A DNA stretch of 64,000 nucleotides from Conchocele bisecta (taxonomy: Eukaryota > Mollusca > Bivalvia > Lucinida > Thyasiridae), in the NCBI GenBank assembly GCA_029237695.1, contig CM055269.1, positions 30,786,956-30,850,955 on the forward strand. The letters are read 5' to 3'. Position 1 is the stretch's first letter. The number at the start of each line of letters is the position of its first letter. The notes under the pieces are model-generated. The model saw only the letters and a program-made list of their open reading frames with translations, had not been told where the DNA came from and searched no databases. A program made the position numbers and the translations under genes. Of this stretch, positions 30,496-43,170 are shown piece by piece.

Positions 30496-32740
30496 CTATC
30501 CTTTCGTATGTGACTCTTCTAATACCGTCGTTCTCACCGCCGTTAGGCTCTTTCTCTGTGATTTCCTACGCTTCCGGCTTTGTCTTCCTCTTCCGACACA
30601 GGTTTTCGTTTTAGCCGAGTTACTTCGTTCTTTAGCCAATTTTTCATGTATGCCCCAAAGTTTGTGACACCTGCAGGGCACCACCCTGCTCGCCAAATTC
30701 TCTTGCGTATGCCTTCTGCAATTAAGCACGTTACAATGACGGCGCTTGCACCGATATTCCTCGTGGTAGATACAAAATGACGCACAAACGCCTGTTGCAA
30801 GTCTGTCAAATAATCCGCACCAGCCAGTGAAGTTTGTTCATGAAATGGCATCAGCTCCGTTCTAAGTTCTTCTTCTTCGATCTCATCAACATCCAGATAT
30901 ACGCTTGGTGTTGGTGTTGATGTTGTCTGCGAGTAACGCCCATCTGTGAATGTCATTAATGTGGGCTGAAATTCGACGGAGGATTCTCGTTGATTACTCT
31001 GATCTGCAGACGCAGTAGTTGATTTTCACAACTCCGTAGAAGGATCAACACTTGAAATGTTGGAGATGCTAGCCATCGTGTCGAGGCTGCATTGTCCAGA
31101 GTAGTACTGTAGTGTGTTTAACTGCAGAAGACGTGTTAACTGCAGAAGACGATTGCAGCGAGACAAGTGCAGCCTGGAATGTTTTAATTAGAAATTCTTT
31201 ACAATTCTTACCAGTTAAGCATCCTCGAAATGAGATTACAATCTTCTCAATTGTTACCTTCTACTAAACGAAACCATTCTCTGCTGCAAGTCCTTTATAT
31301 CACTCTACATTTTGTAAATCATTCTTCTGATCGCTTATTTCGCACTGTTTGCGATGTGTCTTCAAACGTTAACTTTCCTTGCAGCGTTTTCACATCATTC
31401 CGAGTTTCCTTCACAATCGCACTGAGAGTCGCCAATTCCTCTGCGACTACACTTCGCACCTTTCAATTCGGAGCCCAATATCTTCGCCTTCATCGTCCGA
31501 CATGACTGAGAACTGAAACAAATGCATGCACATAGAATCACATGCAAAAACGTGCCAATACAGTATTACACACTCTTTTTCAAACATTTGATATTACAAT
31601 TTATTTTGGTTTTCATTCATGAAAAAAAATGATATCGCAAGTTTTTTACACACTTTTAAACATGAAAGGTTTTATCAGAATACTCCCAAAACGATAAAAA
31701 ACACATATTTTTCAAAAAAGTTTGTATGTTTAGTCAAATCTTACTACATAAAAGAGTTTTATACTTCATATGTACTAATTCAATGACGCTGCTGTCGAAA
31801 AAAGTACTTTACAGAATGATCAGACTTCAAATTAAATAATTACGTCTTTACAACCTTATAGAAGTAGACCATTCAAAAAATTGAGTTTATACTTCATATT
31901 CATTAATTCGATGCAAAGAAAGGAATTACGTATTTACGACCTTATAGAACTAGACCATTAAAAAAATTGAGTTTATACTTCATATGTACTGATTCGATAA
32001 CGCTGATGTCGAAAAAAGTACATTACAGGATGGTCAGACTTGAAATTAAGGAATTACATGTTTACGACCTTATAGAACTGTGTGTGTGAGCATAAAACCC
32101 TCGTTTATCCGGGCTTATCCCGCGATTATCCTGACATAACGCTCGCTGAATCCTTGTTTTACCCTGGCTTATCCCAGCGTACACTGCCCTAAACCCACCC
32201 TCGCTTATCCGGATTATCCTCGCTACCCTGACCTACCTCTCGCTTATTCGGCTTACCCTGGCTTATCCCGGCTTACAGGGGGCTTATCCGGGCTTATCCT
32301 CGTTTATCCTGACATAACCTCTCGCTTATCCTGGTTTACCCTGGCTTATCCCCGTGTATCCTGGCTTACCCTGGCCCAACCCTTATCACTAACCGCTTAA
32401 CGCTATATCAGTTAACGAAATCAACTAAGGGTTAGGGTTAAATTGAGGCGCCGCTCAATGAGACGATTCAAACTATACTGAAACTATATGAAATTAATCT
32501 TCAAATACATACAGACGTACAGGCAGAAAAGTTGCAGATAGATTGAATTGATTCCACCATGTCAGATACATGAGGGGTGAAGGGGTTAAACACGCTGATT
32601 CAAAAATCGCATTGCTGTATTATTGTCACATGGGTAAAATCAGTAAACTAGTGATAACATATACAAAACACTTATCAATGCAACTTACCTGTGTCGTCTG
32701 TCGATGTCGAATACAAATCGATGTTATCCCTCCCAACAGA
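30496..32740 (-). pseudogene. Array gene copy C
   Basis: Leader donor at 32688, intron 32688-31513, ATG at 31503. Frame c is intact through TRLKRKPVSEEE (30956 downward) but a shift changes the basic tail. The coiled-coil and frame b regions carry several one- to three-base indels relative to A and E (about 31075-31320). Promoter, leader and splice sites are preserved. Confidence 0.55.
32096..32395. repeat. Telomere-like satellite in the intron of copy C
   Basis: Same satellite as in copies A and B, with extra small indels in its left half. Confidence 0.8.
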
Positions 32741-32769
32741 ATCAAGCACTGGTATGCCGGTGCGGGGAA

Positions 32770-32779
32770 GCTTATATAG
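32770..32779 (-). promoter_or_regulatory. TATA box of array gene copy C
   Basis: CTATATAAGC on the minus strand, upstream of the leader donor at 32688. Confidence 0.55.
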
Positions 32780-33053
32780 CTGCCGCGACATTATAACGCA
32801 GTTATCAGCGATTGGCTGGTTGCAAAGCAGGCATGTGACATAGTGCCTCATTGCTACGGTCAGCAGTTCCCTAAAACCTGATAGGCTACGTAGGGTGTCG
32901 TTGCTAGGGTTGTATTTTCGGCCACATAAACTGTGTGAGTTTCTTTATTTGCCGTCCGATCGAACTGAAATGTAGATTTTCGTAATTGGGCACATCAAAT
33001 TAGTCTGTGTACATACTTTCCGGGAAATGTTTTTTTTTTTTTGTTTTTTTTTT

Positions 33054-33833
33054 AGCTCACCTGAGCGAAGCTCATGTGAGCTATTGTTACCGCAATGTGT
33101 CCGTCGTCCGTCGTCGTCCGTCCGTCGTCGTCCGTCGTCCGTCGTCCGTGAACATTTTCAAACGTCTTCTCCTCAGTAACCATTGGGCCTATAGTCACCA
33201 AACTTCATGATCATGGTCCTTAGGCAGGGGGATTACAAAATTGTTAAAATGACGTCATTGCGTAATCCAAGATGGCCGCCGTCTAAAAATAGCACAAATT
33301 CTTAAAAAATCTTCTTCTCATGGACCGCCAGCCAGATTTCGACGAAACATTGGTAGGAAAAAAAAAAAAATAATGATCGATGTAGAATGTTTCTTTTCAA
33401 AGTGTTAAAATGGTGACCCCCCCACCCCGGGTAAAAAATGGGTGTAGCCGGTGGGGTAAAATTTATTTTTGACTGAATATGCTCATGTCATATATCAAAT
33501 TGAAGGTATCGATGAGGCGATTGGTGCAATATTTGTCGGAATCGGATGATTATGTCATCCATGATGGCTGCCAAAAGGTCCATTTATTCAAGATTTTGGA
33601 ACGTCTTATTTTCTCAGGAACCACGTGGCCGATGCTGGCCAAACTTCATAGTAAGTTAAGATCCTTGGGTGAAGCATTTTCAGATTTGGTAAAATGAGAG
33701 TCATCGCTTAATCCAAGATGACCACCGCCATCTAAAAATAGCACAATTTTTTTAAAACATAATGAACTCAATGTCACATTCTCTCCTCTGGTGTTCATGG
33801 AGCGAATTAGGGCCATTCATGGTCCCTCTTGTT
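33054..33833 (+). mobile_element. Hairpin element E-D (family 1), hybrid, indel-rich
   Basis: Same hybrid structure as E-B and E-C. It contains small insertions not seen in the others (poly-A at about 33358-33370, CCCACCCCGG at about 33420). Confidence 0.75.
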
Positions 33834-33920
33834 TTACACAGGCTAATCTTTCATTCCCATCTTTTCTCCATTCTAATCCTTTCGTATGTGACTCTTCTAA
33901 TACCGTCGTTCTCAAAGCCG

Positions 33921-36160
33921 TTAGGCGCTCTTTCTGGTGTGCTTTCCTACGCTTCCGGCTTTGTTCCTTCCTTCTTCCGACACAGGTTTTCGTTTTAGCC
34001 GAGTTACTTCGTTCTTTAGCCAATTTTCATGTATGCCCCAAAGTTTGTGACACCTGCAGGGGCACCACCCTGCTCGCCAAATTCTCTTGCGTATGCCTTC
34101 TGCAATTAAGCACGTTACAATGACGGCGCTTGCACCGATATTCCTCGTGGTAGATACAAAATGACGCACAAACGCCTGTTGCAAGTCTGTCAAATAATCC
34201 GCACCAGCCAGTGAAGTTTGTTCATGAAATGGCATCAGCTCCGTTCTAAGTTCTTCTTCTTCGATCTCATCAACATCCAGATATACGCTTGGTGTTGGTG
34301 TTGATGTTGTCTGCGAGTAACGCCCATCTGTGAATGTCATTAATGTGGGCTGAAATTCGACAGAGGATTCTCGTTGATTACTCTGATCTGCAGACGCAGT
34401 TGAGTTATTTCACAACTCCGTAGAAGGATCAACACTTGAAATGTTGGAGATGCTAGCCATGCTTGTCGAGGCTGCATTGTCCAGAGTAGACTGTAGTGCG
34501 TTAACTGCAGAAGACGTGTTAACTGCAGAAGACGATTGCAGCGAGACAAGTGGCAGCCTGGAATGTTTTAATTAGAAATTCTTTACAATTCTTACCAGTT
34601 AAGCAGTCCTCGAAATGAGATTCAATCTTCTCAATTGTACCATTCTAATCACCGTAAACCATTCTCATGCTGCAAGTCCTTTATTATCACTCTACATTTG
34701 TAAATCGTTCTTCTGATCTCTTATTTCGCACTGTTTGCGATGTGTCTTCAAACTTTAACTTTCCTTGCAGCGTTTTTCACATCATTCCGAGTTTCCTTCA
34801 CAATCGCACTGAGAGTCGCCAATTCCTCTGCGACATACACTTCGCACCTTTCAATTCGGAGCCCAATATTTCTTCGCCTTCATCGTCCGACATGACTGAG
34901 AACTGAAACAAATGCATGCACATAGAATCACATGCAAAAAACGTGCCAATACAGTATTACACACTCTTTTTCAAACATTTGATATTACAATTTATTTTGG
35001 AGGTTTTTCATTCATGAAAAAAAATGATATCGCAAGTTTTTTACACATTTTTAAACATGAAAGGTTTTATCAGAATACTCCCAAAACGATAAAAAAACAC
35101 ATATTTTTCAAAAAAGTTTGTATGTTTAGTCAAAATCAATACATTAAAATGAGATTTTATACTTCATATGTACTAATTCAATGACGCTGCTGTCGAAAAT
35201 AAAAAAGTACTTTACAGAATGATTCAGAACTTCAAATTAAATAATTACATCTTTACAACCTTATAAAGAAGTAGACCATTCAAAAAAATTGAGTTTATAC
35301 TATTCATATTCACTAATTCGATGCAAATAAATGGAATTACGTATTTACGACCTTATAGAACTAGACCATTAAACAAATTGAGTTTATACTTCATATGTTA
35401 CTGATTCGATATCGCTGATGTCGAAAAAAGTACATTACAGGATGGACAGACTTGAAATTAAGGAATTACATGTTTACGACCTTATAGAACTGTGTGGTGT
35501 GAGCATAACCCTCGTTTATCCGGGCTTATCCGCGATTATACCTGACATAACGCTCGCTGATCCTGGTTTACCCTGGCTTATCCCAGCGTACACTGACCCT
35601 AACCCTCGCTTATCCGGGATTATCCTCGCCTTACTTACCCTGACCTACCTCTCGCTTATTCTGGCTTACCCTGCGGCTTATCCCGGCTTACAGGGGGCTA
35701 TCCGGGCTTATCCTCGTTTATCCTGACATAACCTCTCGCTTATCCTGGTTTACCCTGGCTTATCCCCGTGTATCCTGGCTTATACCCTGCCCAACCCTTA
35801 TCACTAACCGCTTAACGCTATATCAGTTAACGAAAATCAATCTAACGGGTTAGGGTTAAATTGAGGCGCCGCTCAATGAGACGATTCAAACTATACTGAA
35901 AACATATGAAATTAATCTTCAAATTACATACAGACGTTACAGGCAGAAAAGTTGCAGATAGATTGAATTGATTCCATGTCAGATACATGAGGGTGAAGGG
36001 GGTTAAAAAAACACGCTGATTCAAAAATCGCATTGCTGTATTATTGTCACATGGGTAAAATCAGGTAAACTAGTGATAACATATACAAAACACTTATCAT
36101 GCAACTTACCTGTGTCGTCAGTCGATGTCGAATACAAATCGATGTTATAACCAACAGAAT
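33921..36160 (-). pseudogene. Array gene copy D, indel-rich
   Basis: Leader donor at 36109, intron 36109-34903, ATG at 34893. Frame c (from 34340) is open but is altered at AGWCPCRCHKLWGIHENWLK and in the basic tail by single-base insertions. The frame b end is altered (TTGAGTTATTTCACAAC in place of GTAGTTGATTTTCACAAC). Intron and exon alike carry many one- to three-base insertions that are private to D. Confidence 0.55.
35505..35800. repeat. Telomere-like satellite in the intron of copy D
   Basis: Same satellite, with private insertions such as TTATACCTGAC and CCTTACTTACCC. Confidence 0.8.
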
Positions 36161-36187
36161 CAAGCACTGGTATGCCGGTGCGGGGAA

Positions 36188-36197
36188 GCTTATATAG
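36188..36197 (-). promoter_or_regulatory. TATA box of array gene copy D
   Basis: CTATATAAGC on the minus strand, upstream of the leader donor at 36109. Confidence 0.55.
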
Positions 36198-36471
36198 CTG
36201 CCGCGACATTATAACGCAGTTATCAGCGATTGGCTGGTTGCAAAGCAGGCATGTGACATAGTGCCTCATTGCTACGGTCAGCAGTTCCCTAAAACCTGAT
36301 AGGCTACGTAGGGTGTCGTTGCTAGGGTTGTATTTTCGGCCACATAAACTGTGTGAGTTTCTTTATTTGCCGTCCGATCGAACTGAAATGTAGATTTTCG
36401 TAATTGGGCACATCAAATTAGTCTGTGTACATACTTTCCGGGAAATGTTTTTTTTTTTTTGTTTTTTTTTT

Positions 36472-37211
36472 AGCTCACCTGAGCGAAGCTCATGTGAGCT
36501 ATTGTTACCGCAATGTGTCCGTCGTCCGTCGTCGTCGTCCGTCGTCCGTCGTCCGTGATCCAACATTTTCAAACGTCTTCTCCTCAGTAACCATTGGGCC
36601 TATAGTCACCAAACTTCATGATCATGGTCCTTAGGTAGGGGGATTACAAAATTGTTAAAATGACGTCATTGCGTAATCCAAGATGGCCGCCGTCTAAAAA
36701 TAGCACAAATTCTTCAAAAATCTTCTTCTCATGGACCGCCAGCCAGATTTCGACGAAACATGGTAGGAATGATCGATGTAGAATGTTCTTTCAAAGGTGT
36801 TAAAATGGTGACCCCGGGGTAAAAAATGGGTGTAGCCGGTGGGGTAAAATTTTATTTTTGACTGAATATGCTCATGTCATATATCAAATTGAAGGTATCG
36901 ATGAGGCGATTGGTGCAATATTTGTCGGAATCGGATGATTATGTCATCCATGATGGCTGCCAAAAGGTCCATTTATTCAAGATTTTGAACGTCTTTTTCT
37001 CAGGAACCACGTGGCCGATGCTGGCCAAACTTCATAGTAAGTTAAGATCCTTGGGTGAAGCATTTTCAGATTTGGTAAAATGAGAGTCATCGCTTAATCC
37101 AAGATGACCGCCATCTAAAAATAGCACAATTTTTTTAAAACATATGAACTCAATGTCACATTCTCCTCTGGTGTTCATGGAGCGAATTAGGGCCATCATG
37201 GCCCTCTTGTT
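36472..37211 (+). mobile_element. Hairpin element E-E (family 1), hybrid, one core
   Basis: Clean copy of the hybrid element: E-F-type start, E-A-type end, terminus CCCTCTTGTT. It has GGCCATCATGGCCC before the terminus. Confidence 0.8.
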
Positions 37212-37250
37212 TTACACAGGCTAATCTTTCATTCCCATCTTTTCTCCATT

Positions 37251-39495
37251 CTATCCTTTCGTATGTGACTCTTCTAATACCGTCGTTCTCGCCGTTAGGC
37301 GCTCTTTCTGGTGTGCTTTCCTACGCTTCCGGCTTTGTTCTTCCTCTTCCGACACAGGTTTTCGTTTTAGCCGAGTTACTTCGTTCTTTAGCCAATTTTT
37401 CATGTATGCCCCAAAGTTTGTGACACCTGCAGGGCACCACCCTGCTCGCCAAATTCTCTTGCGTATGCCTTCTGCAATTAAGCACGTTACAATGACGGCG
37501 CTTGCACCGATATTCCTCGTGGTAGATACAAAATGACGCACAAACGCCTGTTGCAAGTCTGTCAAATAATCCGCACCAGCCAGTGAAGTTTGTTCATGAA
37601 ATGGCATCAGCTCCATCAGCTCCGTTCTAAGTTCTTCTTCTTCGATCTCATCAACATCCAGATATACGCTTGGTGTTGGTGTTGAGATGTTGTTGCGAGT
37701 AACGCCCATCTGTGAATGTCATTAATGTGGGCTGAAATTCGACGGAGGATTCTCGTTGATTACTCTGATCTGCAGACGCAGTAGTTGATTTTCACAACTC
37801 CGTAGAAGGATCAACACTTGAAATGTTGGAGATTGCTAGCCATGCTTGTCGAGGCTGCATTGTCCAGAGTAGACTGTAGTGCGTTTAATGCAGAAGACGT
37901 GTTAACTGCAGAAGTACGATTGCAGCGAGACAAGTGCAGCCTGGAATGTTTTAATTAGAAATTCTTTACAATTCTTAACCAGTTAAGCAGTCCTCGAAAT
38001 GAGATTCAATCTTTCTCAATTGTACTTCTACCAAAACCATTCTCTGCTGCAAGTCCTTTAATATCACTCTACATTTGTAAATCGTTCTCTGATCTCTTAT
38101 TTCGCACTGTTTGCGATGTGTCTTCAAACTTTAACTTTCCTTGCAGCGTTTTCACATCATTCCGAGTTTCCTTCACAATCGCACTGAGAGTCGCCAATTC
38201 CTCTGCGACATACACTTCGCACCTTTCAATTCGGAGCCCAATATCTTCGCCTTCATCGTCCGACATGACTGAGAACTGAAACAAATGCATGCACATAGAA
38301 TCACATGCAAAAACGTGCCAATACAGTATTACACACTCTTTTTCAAACATTTGATATTACAATTTATTTTGGTTTTCATTCATTCGAAAAAAAAATGATA
38401 TCGCAAGTTTTTTACACATTTTTAAACATGAAAGGTTTTATCAGAATACTCCCAAAACGATAAAAAACACATATTTTTCAAAAAAGTTTGTATGTTTAGT
38501 CAAATCAATACATTAAAATGAGTTTTATACTTCATATGTACTAATTCAATGACGCTGCTGTCGAAAAAAGTACTTTACAGAATGATCAGACTTCAAATTA
38601 AATAATTACATCTTTACAACCTTATAGAAGTAGACCATTCAAAAAATTGAGTTTATACTTCATATTCACTAATTCGATGCAAATAAAGGAATTACGTATT
38701 TACGACCTTATAGAACTAGACCATTAAACAAATTGAGTTTATACTTCATATGTACTGATTCGATATCGCTGATGTCGAAAAAAGTACATTACAGGATGGT
38801 CAGACTTGAAATTAAGGAATTACATGTTTACGACCTTATAGAACTGTGTGTGTGAGCATAACCCTCGTTTATCCGGGCTTATCCGCGATTATCCTGACAT
38901 AACGCTCGCTGATCCTGGTTTACCCTGGCTTATCCCAGCGTACACTGCCCTAACCCTCGCTTATCCGGGATTATCCTCGCTTACCCTGACCTACCTCTCG
39001 CTTATTCTGGCTTACCCTGGCTTATCCCGGCTTACAGGGGGCTTATCCGGGCTTATCCTCGTTTATCCTGACATAACCTCTCGCTTATCCTGGTTTACCC
39101 TGGCTTATCCCCGTGTATCCTGGCTTACCCTGGCCCAACCCTTATCACTAACCGCTTAACGCTATATCAGTTAACAAAATCAACTAAGGGTTAGGGTTAA
39201 ATTGAGGCGCCGCTCAATGAGACGATTCAAACTATACTGAAACTATATGAAATTAATCTTCAAATACATACAGACGTACAGGCAGAAAAGTTGCAGATAG
39301 ATTGAATTGATTCCATGTCGGATACATGAGGGTGAAGGGGTTAAACACGGTGATTCAAAAATCGCATTGCTGTATTATTGTCACATGGGTAAAATCAGTA
39401 AACTAGTGATAACATATACAAAACACTTATCATGCAACTTACCTGTGTCGTCTGTCGATGTCGAATACAAATCGATGTTATCCCAACAGAATCAA
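37251..39495 (-). CDS. Unrecognised array gene, copy E
   Basis: This has the same promoter-leader-intron-exon plan as copy A: donor 39442, intron 39442-38276, ATG 38266, stop of frame c at 37251. Frame c is full length, with a duplicated codon block (ELMELMPF) in its acidic part and a changed start (MGVTRNNIS) because of a small indel near 37690. Frame a runs to NDLQM and meets TAG, the frame b register, because two small indels compensate. Frame b is broken near 38000. Together with A it is the cleanest copy and shows that frame c is the best preserved part of the gene. Function unknown. Confidence 0.5.
38854..39145. repeat. Telomere-like satellite in the intron of copy E
   Basis: Nearly identical to the copy A satellite. 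Confidence 0.85.
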
Positions 39496-39519
39496 GCACT
39501 GGTATGCCGGTGCGGGGAA

Positions 39520-39529
39520 GCTTATATAG
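39520..39529 (-). promoter_or_regulatory. TATA box of array gene copy E
   Basis: CTATATAAGC on the minus strand, upstream of the leader donor at 39442. Confidence 0.55.
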
Positions 39530-39832
39530 CTGCCGCGACATTATAACGCAGTTATCAGCGATTGGCTGGTTGCAAAGCAGGCATGTGACATAGTGCCTCA
39601 TTGCTACGGTCAGCAGTTCCCTAAAACCTGATAGGCTACGTAGGGTGTCGTTGCTAGGGTTGTATTTTCGGCCACATAAACTGTGTGAGTTACTTTATTT
39701 GCTGTCCGATCGAACTGAAATGTAGATTTTCGTAATTGGGCACATCAAATTAGTCTGTGTACATACTTTCCGGGAAATGTTTTTTTTTTGTTGTTTTTTT
39801 TTTGTTGTTTTTTTGTTGTTGTTTTTTTTTTT

Positions 39833-41367
39833 AGCTCACCTGAGCGAAGCTCATGTGAGCTATTGTTACCGCAATGTGTCCGTCGTCCGTCGTCCGTCGT
39901 CCGTCGTCCGTCGTCCGTGAACATTTTCAAACGTCTTCTCCTCAGTAACCATTGGTGAAGCCTTTTCAGATTTGTTAAAATGGAGTTCATCGCTAATCCA
40001 AGATGGCCACCGTCTAAAAATAGCATAAATTCTTAAAAAATCTTCTTGTCATGAACCGCTTGCCGGATTTCGACGAAACTTTGTAGGAATGATCAATGTA
40101 CAATGCTCTTTCAAAGTTGTTAAAATGGTGACCCCGGGGTCAAAAATGGGCGTGGCCTGTGGGGTCAAATTTGGGTCAAATTTTATTTTTGACCGAATAT
40201 GGTCAAGTCGTATATCGAATTGAAGGTATCAAAGAGGCGATCACTCTGGTGCATTTTTTGTCGAAATCTGATGGTTATGTCATCCAAGATGGCCACCGAA
40301 AGGTCAAAAGGTCGTTCTTTTATTAGAGATTACAAAATTCTTCTTCACATGAACCGCTTGGCCCATGGTAGCCAAACTTAAAAGTTATTGTCCATGTGTG
40401 AAGCCTTTTCAGATTTATTAAAATGGAGGTCATCGCTAATCCAAGATGGCTGCCGTCTAAAAATAGCATAAATTCTTAAAAAATCTTCTTCTCATGAACC
40501 GCCAGCCTGATTTCGACGAAACTTGGTAGGAATGATCAATGTACAATGCTCTTTCAAAGTTGTTAAAATGGTGACCCCGGGGTCAAAAATGTGCGTGGCC
40601 CGTGGGGTCAAATTGGGGTCAAATTTTATTTTTGACCGAATATGGTCATGTTATATATCAAATCGAAGGTATCAATGCGGCGATCACTTTGGTGAATTTT
40701 ATTTGTCGAAATCTGATGGTTATGTCATCCAAGATGGCCGCCAAAAGGTCAAAAGTTTGTTCTTTTATTAGAGATTTAAAAATTCTACTTCACATGAACC
40801 GCTTGGCCGATGGTAGCCAAACTTCACAGTTATGGTCCATGGGTGAAGCCTTTTCAGATTTGTTATAATGGAGGTCATCGCTAATCCAAGATGGCCGCCG
40901 TCTAAAAATAGCACAAATTCTTAAAAAATCTTTTTCTCATGAACCACTGGCCGGATTTCGACGAAACTTGGTAGGAATGATCGATGTACAATGCTCTTTT
41001 AAAGCGAATATGCTCATGTCATATATCAAATTGAAGGTATCGATGAGGCGATTGCTCTGGCACAATATTTGTCGGAATCGGATGATTATGTCATCCATGA
41101 TGGCCGCCAAAAGGTCCATTTATTTGAGATTTTGAACGTCTTTTTCTCAGGAACCACATGGCCGATGCTGGCCAAACTTCATAGGAAGTTCCGATCCTTG
41201 GGTGAAGCATTTTCAGATTTGGTAAAATGAGGTTCATCGCTTAATCCAAGATGACCGCCGTCTAAAAATAGCACAATTTTTTTAAAACACATGAACTCAA
41301 TGTCACATTCTCCTCTGGTGTTCATGGAGTCAGGTGAGTGAATTAGGGCCATCATGGCCCTCTTGTT
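39833..41367 (+). mobile_element. Hairpin element E-F (family 1), right boundary of the gene array
   Basis: The start is of the type shared by E-B to E-E. It then has a deletion joining CCATTGG to TGAAGCC, several diverged cores, and a 3' end with private variants (GCTCTGGCACAAT, ATAGGAAGTTCCG, GGAGTCAGGTGAG). It ends CCCTCTTGTT at 41367, where unrelated sequence begins. The apparent frames in it are core repeats. Confidence 0.8.
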
Positions 41368-42673
41368 GTATTTGGTTTAACAAAGCATGCCATGGCATAT
41401 TTTATTAAATACTAGAAAAATGTCTGCCTATGACCGAACACTTATAGCACCTCGTTTGAGATGGGGTAACAACTAAGTCTAAGCCTAGTAAAGCAATCTA
41501 ATGGGAATACATCTGCACCATGGGGGGATATAAAAAAAAACAGCACTGAATTTACAATATCCTGATATATATACCAGGTAAGGGTATTTGACAGTACATA
41601 TCAGGATATTTTGACCACAATCACAAAATGGACCTCTGATAGACAAACCCTAGTTCAAAAACAAAAAAAACATAGGCTATAGGCATGCCTATTTCATATT
41701 ATCTTACTACGATTTATAATCAAACAACAATTTGTGAAGAAGTTTCACAAATTCATTCGGAAATACGAGTATCACGGTTACTGGTAACCACCGTTTAATG
41801 GGGATAACAACCGCAAACATTCATTGTACTTGGGACCTACTACGGGCATAGATTTACCTGAAGATAATATGACAAAGGCACTAGAAAGGGGGGAGTTATT
41901 GTACATAATATATAAAGCAAGCGCTACCGGAATTTGCGAAGCCAAACTGTAGTAAATCAGCCTGTCGTTTACGCTTCTTCATTTGTATTGTTGTTGTTGA
42001 CGCACACTGTTGATGCCGACTTGATTGTATTGTCCGACGCGCAGAGAAAGGCAACGTGAATCTCGTGCATCAGAAATAAATAAAAATATGTAAACAAAAA
42101 TGTATTTTATTGTATGTTCAGTAATATTGTAATAGTTATGACTCCATTATGACATGCAACTTTATCTTCTACGTACTATACTTTTATATCGGCATTCTTA
42201 TTCCCGGCGTTGACAACCCAATTTTATTTACCCGAAAGCGGTTGAAATTGACCAGCACCCAAAATCAAGTCTGCGGAAAAATAATTGAACCCGGCAGTCC
42301 AATATTGTACATTGCGTACTATATGCCAACCGGGAACCAACGCTCAAAGAGACCAGTAAACATCGAGTTTGCCTTCTCACTGAAGACTTAATTTAGCCGC
42401 GATTTTTTTATTATTTTTTTATTATTTTTTTAATTTTTTTATTTTTCTGAACGAATTTTAGGCGGCGATATTTTAGAGAATATGCGGCGGTAAACCGCCG
42501 GCTACCGGCTACTATTGAAAGCCCTGCCCTGTGACAATTTGGGTTGGTGTGTACATCCGGGTTCTGTCACATGACGAAATATAGTGTATTTTCGACGCTA
42601 ATATTTTTGTATACTACCGAGGTAACGAGGCCAGTGCATATTCTATCCTGCAGAGATGTCTATTCTGAACATT
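41368..42673. other. No gene recognised
   Basis: AT-rich. A plus-strand frame of 80 codons (42149-42391, MTCNFIFYVLYFYIG...) has no recognised feature beyond a hydrophobic start. The stretch 42540-42670 resembles 48570-48785 (TAGTGTATT, CGCTAAT, then a TCTATTC..GAACATTTTG tail), a dispersed repeat family. Confidence 0.45.
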
Positions 42674-43170
42674 TTGATCACTTATCCGGGCTTATCCTCG
42701 ATTATCCTCGATTATCCTGACATAACCCTCGCTTATCCGGGCTTATCCTGACATTACCCTCGCTTATCCGGGCTTATCCTGACATAACCCTAGGGTTATC
42801 CGTGCTTAACCGGGCTTATCGTGACATAACCCTCGCTTATCCCGGCTTATCCTGACATAACCCTCGCTTATCCGGGCTTATCCTGGATTATCCTTGATTA
42901 TCCCGACATAACTCGCTTATCCTGGCTTATCCGGGCTTATCCGGGCTTATCCGGGCTTATCCTTGATTATCCTGATATAAACCTCGCTTATCCGGGCTTA
43001 TCCTGATGTAACCCTCGCTTATACAGGCTTATCCTGACATTACCCTCGCTTATCCGGGCTTATCCTCGATTATCCTGACATAACCCTCGCTTATCCGGGC
43101 TTATCCTAACATAACCCTAGGGTTATCCGGCCTTATCCGGGCTTATTCTGACATAACCCTCGCTTATCTG
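42674..43170. repeat. Stand-alone telomere-like satellite
   Basis: More than fifteen degenerate units of GCTTATCCGGGCTTATCC and TGACATAACCCTCGCTTATC type. This is the same satellite that lies in the introns of array genes A-E, here outside the array and longer (about 500 bp). Confidence 0.9.

Noticed and set aside
18896..41367. Rolling-circle amplification as the origin of the gene array
   Set aside because: It would also give head-to-tail copies, but the consistent 5'-right/3'-left hybrid state of the internal elements is explained more simply by unequal crossing-over. No Rep or helicase frame was seen.
42149..42391. An 80-codon plus-strand gene
   Set aside because: No homology, no splice or promoter context, and AT-rich hydrophobic composition expected by chance.
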